Origin: Sapria himalayana
Taxonomy: Eukaryota > Streptophyta > Magnoliopsida > Malpighiales > Rafflesiaceae
NCBI GenBank assembly: GCA_029783825.1
Contig: JAREIK010010164.1
Location: 1-64,000 of the forward strand
DNA: 64,000 nt
Reading direction: 5' to 3'
A program made the position numbers and the translations under genes. Positions 10,620-24,249 of this stretch are shown here, in pieces. A model generated the notes under the pieces. It saw only the letters and a program-made list of their open reading frames with translations, searched no databases and was not told the origin of the DNA. How positions within the stretch are numbered: the stretch's first letter is position 1; every line of letters begins with the position of its first letter.

Positions 10620-12707
10620 TTAAATTTAGAAAATGAAAATGTTAGTGTTACACAGATGTCCGCGACTGCTGAAACTTTGGTTTCTCCAGTCGTCTCAACC
10701 CAAAGTTCTAAAAAACAAAAACTAGGAGACTTCTGTAGTTTGAACTCATTTTAAAATGATAACACAAAAAATGTTAGGGGAGAGGAACTAGAAATGGCAC
10801 AGTGCAAATATTATATGGGACTTTTAACATGCAAGAGTTCATGTGGGACTGGACACCTTAAGAGGCATGCCGAATTATGCACCAAAAAACATGGACCCTT
10901 AGATCATAGGCAAACCTAACTTGGCACTACATTTTTTGAGACTGGATCGAGTCCAGTCTCAAAGTTTACTCCCTTCGTATACTCAAGCGAGTTGGGTAGG
11001 GACGGCATAGCCAGGCTCATCACATTGATGGGTCTTCCAATCAGATTTTCGGAAGATCCGAGGGTAGTGCGCATCATGCAGACTTATTTTCAGCCTTCCT
11101 ATCATAGGATTTCTAGGTCCACATCTAGGAGTGACATACTAAAGATATATAAGTTAGAAAAACAAAAAATTATTAAGGAATTTATGGCATATAGTGGAGT
11201 GGTGTCCGTGACGTCCGATATATGGACAAGTCACGATGATTCTTCTTATGCATGTCTCACGAGTCACTATGTAGATTCTAACTGGACAATCAATAAACAA
11301 TTTTAGCATTCACTGAGATTCTTCATCCTCATGATGGCCCGGCCATTTTTGAGTGTATGATGAAAATATTTAGGGAATATAAAATTTAAAATAAAATTTT
11401 TAGTGTCACATTCGATAACGCTTCTAATAATGGAGTAGCGATCAATATGTTTGTTAGGAATATTAGAGACGCACCATTAGGAGAGATCTTTCATGTCAGA
11501 TGCATGTGTCACGTGATTAACCTGATTGTTCAAGCGGGTATGAAGGTGTGTTCCCCTGCGTTGGATAATATACGCAATACACTAAAGTATATTCGCACTC
11601 CTCGCAGACAACAAGAGTTTGGTACTCTCGGTTTGTCTGCGAATCTTAAGAAGAAGAAATTTCAATCGGATGTGAGACATCGTTGGAATTACACGTACCT
11701 GATGTTGGAATCATGTGTTGGATACGAACACGTGATATCCGACTACGTCAATAGTAAGAGTGACGAACTTATTATTGACGACACTGACAGGGCTTCAGGA
11801 ATTTCATTTATGAAATTCCTGAAGATATTTTATGAACACGAACATGTGTTCGTCGGTTTATACGCCCACCACTTGCATTGCACTCCGGTGCATATGCAAC
11901 ATTAGTAGCATGTTTAGGAAGTATCGAGCTGACCCGACGCTTAGCCATATGGTTGCAGAGATGGAGACCAAGTACTTGAAGTACTGGTCTACCGTTCCAT
12001 CTCTTTATTGCCTCGCAGCATGCATGGACCCTAGGGCTAAGGTGGAAGGGATAGAAAACACCCTGGCTTTCATTTCCTCGTGCATGAACCTGGAAGAGCC
12101 ACATGAAGGGTTCATCCACGAGAAGTTGACTGACATATTCACATACTACGATACTAGGTATGGTGGTGGTGGTAGTGAGACTGTGATTACGGACATTGAT
12201 ACCTTGTTCGGAGATGACGATTATTCCATTCAGCTAGCGAGGGGGAAACGTAGGGGTGGACCATCACTAGGAGCGAGCTGTCTCGGTACTTAGTTATCGA
12301 TTACTGCTCAATCCTATCACATTCTGATACTAAGAATCTTGATTTATTACAGTGGTGGAAATCATATGAGTCCACCTATCCCGTGCTATCTAGGATGGCA
12401 CGGGATCTACTGACTCCTCCGGTGTCGAGCGTAGCATCGGAGTATGCTTTTTCTGTTGCAATGAACGTGATTTCGGATAGGAGATCGAGATTACGTCCAG
12501 ATATTGTTGAGGCCTTGGCATGTTTGAAGGATTGGGAGGAATCGAGGTTAGCATCCATGATCGTGCTGGAGCTGGGACTGGGACAGACACTCAGTCGCAT
12601 CCACATCCACTACGATGGCGGAAGAGTTGATTGCCGATGATGATCCATATGATACTGATCTTGATGTTGCGGCTGATGATTCTCATGATATGTCGATTGA
12701 CGATTGA
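10620..12707 (+). pseudogene. hAT-1 BED zinc-finger transposase, multiply disrupted
   Basis: Remains of a plant hAT transposase (nuclear DNA cut-and-paste enzyme). A serine/threonine-rich N-terminus (about 10,650-10,750) precedes a BED-type finger at about 10,800-10,900, CKYY...GTGHLKRHAELC; the second zinc-binding cysteine is Tyr. Then come YFQPSYHRISRST and VTSDIWTS (first acidic residue of the RNase H-like core, near 11,215), VTFDNASNN (second, near 11,415), HVRCMCHVINLIVQ (near 11,495), and a C-terminal dimerisation region SSVASEYAFS...DRRSRLRPD...LACLKDW (12,420-12,540). It ends in an acidic DDDPYD...DD tail with TGA at 12,705-12,707. Disruptions are stops at about 10,752, 10,917-10,919 and 11,387-11,389, and frameshifts near 11,300, 11,865, 12,270 and 12,600. 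No start codon is chosen because the N-terminus is decayed and may span an intron (GGTAAT at 10,514). Confidence 0.88.
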
Positions 12708-13339
12708 TGATGATCTGCTGTTTTTTTTCGATGTTTTTTTATTCATTGTATTTGTACGCTTTGTTTGTACGTTGTGTTGAAACTTATACTTGTTTTGTTC
12801 GGACCATCGGTTTCAAATGCATGATTGGCAATCTTTCATTTGTGTTGTTTAATTCTTTTTTAATTTTTATTTTTACTAACATAATGTATTGATTTATTTT
12901 TTTTTTACGATTTAAATTTTATTTTAAAAATTAATAACTTTAATATATAATTAATAAATATAATAAAAGCTAAACTAATTTGAATCTGATAAAAAAAATA
13001 ATTTTCTAAAATTTGTTTTTTTATTTAATTTTTATTTTTAACATTTTTAAAAAAATTATATTTAATAATTAATACTCTATACTTAAGCAATACAATTTAC
13101 AATATATAAATTATTTAAAAAAAAACAATATTCTGCCTGTCCGTGCGGCCTCCGGCCTGCCCCTGCCTCTCTCTCACTCTCAGTCTCAGGACTCGGGCTC
13201 GGCCGCTCGGGTCAGCCTCTGCCCAGGCCTGTATGGCCAGGCTGGGCTCGCCTATATTTTAACGTGCCGGGCCGGGCCGGCAAGGTAGCACGATCGTGCC
13301 GGTTTAAAACGGGCCGGCCCGGCCCGTTTGACACCTCTA

Positions 13340-13347
13340 TATCAATC
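13340..13347. repeat. Right target-site duplication of hAT-1
   Basis: TATCAATC, identical to 9,872-9,879, immediately follows the right terminal repeat. Confidence 0.92.
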
Positions 13348-16300
13348 TTTATATTAATAGTTTATTAATTTAAATTTCATCATTATTATATTATCTAATA
13401 ATATAATTGTCTATATTGAATTTATATGATACATTTTTATTATGATTATTATAAATAAATATTGTATTCACTTTTGAAAAAAATTTAAAAATTATTATAT
13501 TTTCAAAGGTTATAATCTTAAAAAATGAGAAAGAATACAAAAAATAAATTTTTTGTTATTTCTTTTTTAAATAAAACCTATAGACCACTAAATATTTACT
13601 TACTTAAATCACTAGCTCATTAAACCCGAAACCCCTAAATACATAAACCTAATAACAGCTGTATACTACTTAATAAATAATAAATTTCATTTTTATTTAT
13701 ATTTATTATAATTTTAAATATTCATATTAATTATTTATATTTAATTTTTAAAAAATTAATTACAAAATAAATTTTTGTGAGAAAATTATTTAAATAATTT
13801 ATTTAATAAAAAAAATATAAGCTTTAAAAGAAGGAAAATATTAAAAATTAAATATTATTATTTAGTAATATATTTTGATTTGATTTTGAATCATTTTGTG
13901 TTATGTAAATATATTTTAATTAATATTAATATTATTAATAATAGTTTATTAATTTAATTTTTGATCATTATTATAATATCTATCATTAAAATTATTTATA
14001 TTGAATTAATATGATATATAATTAGTAAGATTAATATAATTATACATGGCATTCACATTTCAAAAAATTTTTAAAATTATTTTATTTTCAAAGGTTATAA
14101 CCTTTGAAAATTATAAAAAATCAAAAATAGAATTTTAAATTTTTATTATATAAATAAAACTTATCAACCACTAAATAATCAAACCATTAAACCAGTATAC
14201 CATATATAATAAATCATAAATTTCATTTTAATTTGTATTCATTATAATTTTAAATATTCATTTTAATTATTTATTGGTTTATTTTTTATAGAAATATAAA
14301 TCACAAAATAAATAATGAGTGAGACAAATATAATTTTAATAATTTATTTTTAATCAAAAAAAAATAAGCTTATATAAAGAAGTAAAAATTTAAAAACAAA
14401 AAATTATTATTTAGTAATATATTTTACTTTCATTTTGAATCATTATATATAGGTTTTGCAATTATATTTTAATTGCGATCAATCTTATTAATAGTTTATT
14501 AATTTATTATTTGATCATTTTAATAATATCGAATAATAAAATTACTTATATTCAATTAAAATGTTTTATAATTATTAAGTTATTATAACTAAATATTTTA
14601 TTTACATTTGAAAAAAATTAAAAAATTATTATATTTTCAAAGGTTATATACCTTCAAAAATGATAAAAAATCACAAAAATAATTTTTTATTATTTTATTA
14701 TTTAAATAAAACTTATAAACCACTAAATGACTAAACATTTAAATCTCTAGACTCCTAAATGCCAAAACCCCCTAAATACTCAAACCATTAAACCTATATA
14801 ACCTAAATAATATAATAATAAATCTCATTTTATTTGTATTCATTATAATTTTAAATATTCATTTTAATTATTTTTTAGTTTATTTTTATAGAAATATTAA
14901 TTACAAAATAAATAATGAGTGAGATAGATATAATTTAAATAAATTACTTTTTATGAAAAAAGAAATAAGCTTATAAAAATAAACAAATTTCAAAAATTTA
15001 AAATTTTATTTTGTAATATAATTTTCTTTGATTTTGAATTATTTTGGGTTCTACAAATATATTTTAATTAATATCTCTCATATTAATAATAGTTTATTAA
15101 TTTATTTATTGATCATTATTATAATATATATAATATATATTTTTAAAATTGAATATACAACAAATATAATTATTAAGATTATTATAACTAAGTATTGTAT
15201 TCATATTTTAGAACTATTAAAAAATATTATATTTTTAAAGGTTATAACCTTTGAAAATCACGAAAATTCATAAAAATAAATTTTTTGCTATTTCATTGAT
15301 TAAATAAAACCTATAAACACGAAAATGTGTAAACATATAAATCAATAAACTCCTTAACCTCAAAACCACAAAAAAATTAAACAATTAAATTGTTATACCC
15401 TAAATAATAAATCATAAATCTCATTATTATTATTATTCATTATAATTTTAAATATACATTTTAATTATTTATTAGTTTAATTTTATAGAAATATAAATTA
15501 AAAATTAAATTATTAGTGAGACAAATATAATTTAAATAATTTATTTTTCATCAAAAAATATATATGCTTATAAATGGATACAAAAATTTAAAAATTTAAA
15601 ATTAATATTTAATAAAATATTTCACTATGATTTTGAGTCATTTTAGGTTTTGCAAATATATTTTAAACAATATTTATCTTATTAATAATTAGTTATTACT
15701 TTTTTATGATCATTATTATAATAAATATCAATAAAATAGTTTATTTTGAATTTATATTATATATAATTATTATGATTATTATAACTTCATATTGTATTCA
15801 CTTTTCAAAAAAAAATTTAAAAATTATTATATTTTCAAAGGTTATTACCTTCAAAAATGTGAAAAAATAACAAAAATAAATTTTTTGTTATTTTATTTTT
15901 TATATAAAACCTATAAACCACTAAATAACTAAATACTAAAATGACTAAACTACTAAACCCCGAAGCCTATAAATACTAAAAACATTAAATTTGTATAGTC
16001 AAAATAATAAATCATAAATCTCAGTTTTATTAGTATTCATTATAATTTTAAATATTCATTTTAATTATTTATCAGTTTATTTTTATACAAATATTATTTA
16101 CAAAATAAATTATTAGTGTGACATATATAATTTAAATAATTTATTTTTCATCAAAAAAAAATGCTTATAAAAAGAGGCGCCAATTTAAAAATAAAAAATT
16201 ATTATTTAATAAAATATCTTATTTTGATTTTGAATAATTTTAGATTTTACAATTTTATTTTAATTTATATCATTCTTATAAATACAAGTTTATTAATTTA

Positions 16301-16520
16301 TTTATTGATCATTATTATAATATCTATCAATAAAATTATTTATATTGAGTTTACATTATATATAATAATTAAGATTATAATAACTAAAGATTATATTCAC
16401 ACTTAAAAAAATTAAAAATTATTATATTTTCAAAGGTTAGAACCTTCAAAAATTTAAAAAAATTCAAAAAATTAAATTTTTTGTATTATCATTCTTTAAA
16501 TAAAACTATCAATCACTAAA
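13348..16520 (+). repeat. Satellite array, forward orientation, up to the inversion centre
   Basis: About five monomers with cores near 13,503, 14,090, 14,636, 15,237, 15,837 and 16,435; the last four spacings are about 600 bp. Variant marks recur in mirror order across the inversion. ATATATAGG near 14,448-14,460 matches the complement of 21,345-21,360, 41,150 and 49,307. CTTATAAATGGATAC near 15,570 matches the complement of 20,220 and 48,177. TGCTTATAAAAAGAGG near 16,163 matches 47,583. No gene is seen. Confidence 0.85.
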
Positions 16521-16640
16521 TCTCAAAAAAAATTTCTTTATAAAGAAAAATAAGACCGAGGGAATCGGGATGACGGTGCAAAACTCTTTTTTTTCATTAT
16601 TTTACTAAAGGTCTTATTTTACTATATAACTTAAATTATC
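16521..16640. other. Foldback spacer at satellite orientation switch 1
   Basis: Satellite is forward to the left and reverse to the right. Between them lies unique sequence with a GC-richer centre (GACCGAGGGAATCGGGATGA). It contains a perfect 16-bp palindrome TTTCTTTATAAAGAAA (16,533-16,548). It also contains an 11-bp inverted repeat, AAAATAAGACC (16,547-16,557) and its complement (16,610-16,620), enclosing 52 bp. It could be a small terminal-inverted-repeat insert at the breakpoint, or the breakpoint itself. Confidence 0.65.
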
Positions 16641-19600
16641 ACTAATTTTATTAAAATTTATGATTAATGTATTATTATAACTACTTTTATTTACATAAAT
16701 TGTTTAAAATAAAACTGAATAAAAATTAGAATTAAATTTATGATTTATTATTAATGTATACTAGTTTAATTGTTTAAGTATCTAGAGGTTTTGTCATTTA
16801 GGAATTTAGTGGTTTATAAGTTTTATTTAAACAATAAAATAAAAAAAATTTCGTAATTTTTTCTCATTTTCGTAGGTCATAACCTTTGAAAATATAATAA
16901 TATTTAAAATTTTTTGAAACGTGAATACAATATTTAGTTATAATAATATTAATAATTATATCATATAAATTCAATATAAACAATTTTATTGATAGATATT
17001 ATAATAATGATCAAAAATTAAATTAATAAACTATTAATAATAAGATAGATATTAATTAAAAAATATTTACAAAACCCAAATTGATTTAAAATTAAAAGTA
17101 AAATATATTACTTAATAATAATATTTAATTTTTAAATTTTTATTTATTATATAAGCGTAAATACTTTTATTGATTAAAAAAATTATTTAAATTATATTTC
17201 TCGCACTCATAATTTATTTTGTAATAAATATTTCTATAAAAATAAACTAATAAATAATTAAAATAAATATTTAAAATTATAATAAATAGAAATAAAAATT
17301 AGATTTATTAATTAAATAGTATATAGCCGTTTAATGGTTTATGTATTTAGGCATTATGAGGTTTAGAAGTTTACTGATTTAACTGTGTATGCATTTAGTG
17401 GTTATAGGTTTTATTTAAAAAATAAATAAACAAAAAATTTATTTTTATTATTTTTTGATATTTACAAATATTATAATCTTTGAAAATATAATAATTTTTA
17501 AATTATTTCAAATGTGAATTCAATTTTTAGTTATAATAATCATTATATTTATATTTCATATAAATTCAATATAAATAATTTTATTGATAAATATTCTAAT
17601 AATGATCAAAAAATAAATTAATAATTATTATTAATAAGATAGATATCAATTAAAATATAATTACAAAACCTATAATGATTCAGAAGCAAATCAAATTATA
17701 TTAGTATATAATAAATTTTTGTTTTGAAATTTTTTGTTCTTTTTATAAGTTTATCTATATTTTTTGATGTAAAATAATTTATATAAATTATATTTGTCTA
17801 GCACATAATTTATATTGTAATTAATATTTAATAAAAATAAATGAATAAATAAGTAAAATGAATATTTTAAATTATAATGAAAAAAATAATATTGAGATTT
17901 ATTATTTATTAATTAGGGTATACCAGTTTAAAAGGATTATCTATTTAGGGTTTTCGAGATTTCAAGTTATTGACATTAGTATTTAGGCATTTAGTAGTTT
18001 ATAGGATTTATTTAACAATGAAATAAAAAAAAAATTATTTTTGATATTTTCTCACATTTTCAAAGGTGAATACAAACTAAATATTTAGTAATAAGAATCA
18101 TTATAATTATATAGAATATAAACTAAATATAAACAATTTTATTGATAGATATGATATCAATTATCAAAAAATAAATTAATATTCTATTATTAATATGATA
18201 GATATAAATTAAAATATAATTGCAAAACCTAAAATTATTCAAAATCAAAGTAAAATTTATTACCAAATAATAATTTTTGTTTTTTAGTTTTTGCTTCTTT
18301 TTATAAGGTTATTTTTTTTTTGATGAAAAAAAAATTATTTAAATTATATTTAAGGTTTATGATTTTAAAGTTTTAAGTATTTAGGGGCTTTTGTGTTTAG
18401 GAGTTTATAGATTTAAGCGTTTAGGCATTTAGTGGTTTATAAGTTTTATTTAAACAATGATATAACAAAAAATTTATTTTTATTTTTTTTTCTAATTTTT
18501 GAAGATTATAACCTTTGAAAATATAAAAATTTTTAAATTTTTTTCAAATGTAAATATAATATTTAATTATAATAATCTAAAGAAATATGTCAAATAAATT
18601 CAATATAAATAATCACATTGCTAGATATTATAATAATGATCAATAATTAAATTAATAAACTATTATTAATAAGATAGATATTATTTAAAATATATTTGCA
18701 AAATCTAAATTTATTCAAAATCAAAGTATATTTTACTAAATAATAATTTTATTATTATTTTGTTTTTTATAAGTTATATTTTTGTTATTAAAAATAAATT
18801 ATTTAAATTATAATATTTGTCTTCCTCATAAATTATTTTGTAATTTATAATTCCATAAAAATAAACTAATAAATAAATAAAATAAATATTTAAAATTATA
18901 ATGAATACAAATAAAATTGAGATTTATTATTTATTATTCAGGATATACAGGTTTAATGGTTTAAGTATTTAGGTGTTTTGGAGTTTAGTAATTTAAGTTT
19001 TTATGCCTTATGAGATTTCATCTAATTTTTGAAGGTTATAAACTTTGAAAATATAATAATTTTTAATTTTTTTTAAAATGTGAATAAAATATTTAGTTAT
19101 AATAATCTTGATAATTATATATATATATAATCAATATAAATAATTTTATTAAAGAATATTTATAATATAGATCAATAAATAAATTAATAAACTATTATTA
19201 ATTAGAATGATATAAATTAAAATATAATTGCAAAATCTAAAATTATTCAAAATTAAATTAAATAAATTACTAAATAATAATATTTTGTTTTAAAAATATT
19301 GCTTCTTTTTATGATTTTATATTTTTTTGATAAAAAATAAATTATTTAAATTATATCCGTCTCACTTAAAATTTATTTTGTAATTAATATTTCAATAAAA
19401 ACAAACTGATAAATAATTAAAATGAATATTTAAAATTATAATGAATACTAATAAAAATTAGATTTATTATTTATTATTTAAACTATACTAATTTAAAGGC
19501 TTATGTATTTATGGGCTTCGGGGTTTAGGAGTTTAGTCATTAAGAATTTAGGTATTTTGTGGTTTATAGATTTTATTTAAAAAATCTAATAACAAAAAAT

Positions 19601-22600
19601 TTATTTTTATATTTTTTCTTATTTTAAAAAGTTATAACCTTTGAAAACTTAATAATTTTTAAATTTTTTAAAAATATGAAAATATATTTTGTTATAATAA
19701 TCTAAATAATTATATATTATGTAAATTCAATATAAATAATTTTTTTATAGATATTATGATGCCGATAATAAATTAAATTAATAAAGTATTATTAATAAGA
19801 TAGATATTAAATAAAATTTATTTGCAAAACCTAAAATGATTCAAAATCAAAGTAAAATAAACTAATAAGATAGATATTAAATAAAACTATTATTAAAAAT
19901 ATAAAATATATAGGTTTAAAAGATTATATATTTAGGAGTTTTGGTATTTAAGAATTTAGTGATTTAAGTGTTTAGGCATTTAGTTGTTTATAGGTTTTAT
20001 TTAAAAAATAAAATAACAAATTTTTTTTTGTTATATATATTGTAAATTCAATATAAACAATTATATTGATATATATTATAAGAATGATCATACAAAAGAT
20101 TAATAAACAATTATTAATAAGATAAATATTGTTTAAAATATATTTATAAAACCTAAAATGATTCAAAATAAAAGTGAAATATTTTACTAAATATTAATTT
20201 TAAATTTTTTAATTTTGTATCCATTTATAAGCTTATATATTTTTTGATGAAAAAAAATTATTTAAATTATATTTGTCTAACTATTAATTTATTTTTTAAT
20301 TTATATTTCTATAAAAATAAACTAATAAAAAATTAAAATGTATATATAAAATTATAATGAATACTAATAAAAATGAGATTTATGATTAATTATTTAGGGT
20401 ATACCTATTTAATGGTTTAAGTTTATTGTGGTTTTGCGGTTAATGAGTTTATTGATTTATATGTTTACACCTTTAGGTGTTTATAGGTTTTATTTAATCA
20501 ATGAAATAACAAAAAATTTATATTTATGAATTTTCATGATTTTCAAAGGTTATAACCTTTGAAAATATAATCATTTTTTAATAGTTCTAAAATATAAATA
20601 CAATACTTAGTTATAATAATCTTAATAATTATATTTGATGTAAATTCAATATAAATAATTTTATTAATATATATTATCTTGATGATCAAAAAATAAATTA
20701 ATAAACAATTTTTACTAAGACAGATATTAATTAAAATATATTTGCAGAACCCAAAATAATTCAAAATCAAATTAAATTATATTACTAAATAAAATTTTAA
20801 ATTTTTGAAATTTTGCTTATTTTTATAAGCTTATTTCTTTTTTCATTAAAAATAATTTATTTAAATTATATCTGTCTCACTCATTATTTATTTTGTAATT
20901 AATATTTCTATAAAAATAAACTAAAAAATAATTAAAATAAATATTTAAAATTATAATGAATACAAATAAAAATGAGATTTATTATTTATTATTTAGGTTA
21001 TATAGGTTTAATGGTTTAAGTATTTAGTGGGTTTTGGGCTTTAGGAGTCTAGAGATTTAAATGTTTAGGTATTTAGTGGTTTATATGTTTTATTTAAATA
21101 ATAAAATAATAAAAAATTATTTTTGTGATTTTTTATCATTTTGAAGGTTATAAACTTTGAAATTATAATAATTTTTAAATTTTTTTCAAATGTAAATCTA
21201 ATATTTAGTTATGATAACTTAATAATTATCAGACATTTTAATTGAATATAAGTAATTTTATTGTTCGATATTATAAAAATGATCAAATAATAAATTAATA
21301 AACTATTATTAATAGGATTGATCGTAATTAAAATATAATTGCAAAACCTATATATAATGATTCAAAATCATAGTAAAATATATTACTAAATAATAATTTT
21401 TTATTTTTAAATTTTTACTTCTTTATATAAGCTTATTTTTTTTTGATTAAAAATAAATTTTTAAAATTATAGTTGTCTCGCTCATTATTTATTTTGTAAT
21501 TAATATTTCTATGAAAAATAAACTAATAAATAAGTAAAATGAATATTTAAAATTATTATGAATACAAATTAAAATGAGATTTATGATTTAGTATATGTGG
21601 TATACCGGTATAATGGTTTGATTATTTAGGGGTTTTTTCGTTTAGGAGTTTATGAATTTATGTTTTTAGGTATTTAGTGGTTTATAGGTTTTATTTATAT
21701 AATAAAATAAAAAAAAAATTTTAGATTTTTTCTGATTTTCAAAGTTTATAACCTTTAAAAATAAATTAATTTTTAAAATTTTTTGAAATGTGAATACTAT
21801 GTATAATTATATTAATCTTACTAATTATATATCATATAAATTCAATATAAATAATTTTAATGATATATATTATAATAATGATCAAAAGTTAAATTAATAA
21901 ACTATTATTAATAATATAAATATTAATTAAAATATATTTACATAACACAAAATGATTCAAAATCAAATCAAAATATATTACTAAATAATAATATTTAATT
22001 TTTAAATTTGTCCTTTTTATAAGCTTATATTTTTTTGATTAAAAATAAATTATTTAAATAATATTTATCTCACTCGAAATTTATTTTGTAATTAAATTTT
22101 CTAAATAATTAAACTATAAATAATTATAATGAATATTTAAAATTATAATAAATAGAAATAAAATTGAGATTTATTATTTATTAAGTAGTTTATAGCTGTT
22201 AAAAGGTTTATGTAATTCGGGGTTTCGGGATTTATGAGCTTACTGATTTAAGTAACTAAGCATTTAATGATCTATAGGTTTTATTTAAAAAATGAAATAA
22301 CAAAAAAATTATTTTTATTATTTTTTCTCATTTTTTAAGGTTATAACCTTTGAAAATATATTAATTTTTAAATTTTTTTTAAAAGTGAATAAAATTTAGT
22401 TATAATAATCATTATATTTATATATCATATAAATTCAATATAACCAATTTTATTGATAAATATTCAAAAATGATCAAAAAATAAATAAATAATCTATTAT
22501 TAATAAGATAGATATCAATTATAATATAATTACAAAACCTAAAATAATTCAAAAGCAAAGCAAAATATATTACAATATAATAATTTTTTGTTTTAAATTT

Positions 22601-24249
22601 TTTTTATTTTAAAAAGTTTATGTATATTTTTTAATTAAAAGTAATTTATATAAATTATATTTGTGTAACTTATAATTTATTTTGTAATTAATATTTATAT
22701 AAAAATAAACAAATAAATAATTAAAATGAATATTTAAAATTATAATGAAAAAAAATGAGATTTATTAATTATTATTTAGGGTATACCAGTTTAATTTTAA
22801 TTATATCTGTCTCACTAATAATTTATTTTGTAATTAATATTTATATAAAAAAAACTGATAAATAATTAAAATAAAAATTTTAAATTATATTGAATAAAAA
22901 TTAAAATGAGATTTATAATTTATTTTTAATTTATATATGTTTATTGGTTTAAGTTTTTAGATGTTTTGTCATTTGAAAATTTAGCGATTTATGTTTTTAG
23001 GCATTTAGTGCTTTATAGGTTTTATTTATACAATAAAATAATAAAAAATTTATAATCTTTTCTCATTTTCATAGGTTATAACCTTTGAAAATATAATAAT
23101 ATTTAAAATTTTTTTAAATGTAAATATAATATTTTAGTTATAATAATAATAAAAATTATATATCATATAAATTCAATATAAACAATTTATTTGATAGATA
23201 TTATAATAATAATCAAAAATTAAATTAATAAACTATTAATAAAAAGATAGAAATTAATTAAAAAATATTTACAAAACCCAAATTGATTCAAAATTAAATT
23301 AAGATATATTACTAGATAATAATTTTAAATTTATAAATTTACTTCTTTTATATGCGCATATATATTATTTCATTAAAAATAAATTATTTAAATTATATTT
23401 GTCGCACTCATAATTTATTTTGTAATAAATATTTTTATAAAAATAAACTAATAATTATTAAAATTAACATTTAAAATTATAATAAATAGGAATAAAAATG
23501 AGATATATTATTTATTATGTATTATATATTGGTTTAATGGTTATTGTATTTAGGCATTACGGGGTCTAGGGGTTTACTTATTTAACTGTGTATGCATTTA
23601 GTGGTTTATAGGTTTTATTTAAAAAATAAAAAACAAAAAATTTATTTTTATTATTTTTTGATATTTTAAAAGATTATAACCTCAGAAAATATAATAATTT
23701 TTAATTTTTTTAAAAGTGAATTCAATATTTAGTTATAATAAACATTATATTTATATATCATATAAATTCAATATAAACTATTTTATTGATAAATATTCTA
23801 ATAATGATCAAAAAATAAATTAAAAATCTATTATTAATAATATAGATATCAATTAAAATAAAATAACAAAACCTAAAATGATTCAGAAGCAAAGCAAAAT
23901 ATATTACTATATAATAATTTTTTGTTTTGAATTTTTTTTTCTTTTAAAAAGTTTATCTATATTATTTTGATGACAAATAATTTATATAAAATATACTTGT
24001 TTAACTCATAATTTATTTTTTAATTAATATTTATATAAAAATAAACAAATAAATAATTAAATTTGAATATTTAAAATTAAAATAGAAAAAAATGAGATTT
24101 ATTCTTTATTATTTTGGATATACTGGTTTAATTTAAATTAGATCTGTCTCACTAAGAATTTATTTTGTAATTATTATTTCTATAAAAATAAACTGATAAA
24201 TAATTAAAATAATAATTAAAATTATAATTAATAATTAAAATAATTTATT
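16641..24249 (-). repeat. Satellite array, reverse orientation
   Basis: About thirteen monomers; cores near 16,870, 17,465, 18,060, 18,508, 19,037, 19,630, 20,541, 21,144, 21,740, 22,335, 23,078 and 23,670. Three irregular places stand out. Near 18,066 the core is cut mid-palindrome (TTTTCAAAGG then TGAATAC). Near 18,345-18,360 is a shortened TTAAGGTTT junction monomer, repeated at 35,350, 38,427, 46,549 and 55,515. Near 20,030-20,045 is a deletion. No gene is seen. Confidence 0.85.

Larger units (their letters stand above)
9880..13339 (+). mobile_element. hAT-1: complete but inactive hAT DNA transposon (3,460 bp)
   Basis: The terminal inverted repeats begin TAGAGGTGTCAAACGGGCCG. The outer 21 bp are identical at 9,880-9,900 and 13,319-13,339 (complement), then diverge by a one-base shift. 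Perfect 8-bp target duplications TATCAATC flank the element, and the interrupted satellite monomer reads through on both sides. Inside are GC-rich subterminal regions with repeated CCGTGCC/GGCACGG motifs (9,925-10,015; 13,135-13,320), a hairpin-rich leader, and a decayed transposase gene on the plus strand. The AT-rich 3' part (12,890-13,130) holds no recognisable feature. GC content contrasts sharply with the host satellite. The identical duplications suggest a younger insertion than hAT-2, yet the transposase is dead, so it may have moved using another element's enzyme. Confidence 0.93.

Noticed and set aside
11808..12119. Antisense ORFs over the hAT-1 transposase (also 12,376-12,606 and 12,390-12,590)
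   Set aside because: Shadows of the transposase reading frames; all conserved hAT motifs are on the plus strand.
15028..15273. ORFs of 60-90 codons rich in Ile, Asn, Lys, Leu and Tyr across the satellite (also 16,161, 20,543, 40,385, 47,354, 48,518, 53,457 and others)
   Set aside because: They arise from AT-rich repeats. Homologous ones recur at the same monomer position (starting MILNYFGF-like) because the satellite repeats, and they break in other monomers. No domain or codon bias supports a gene.
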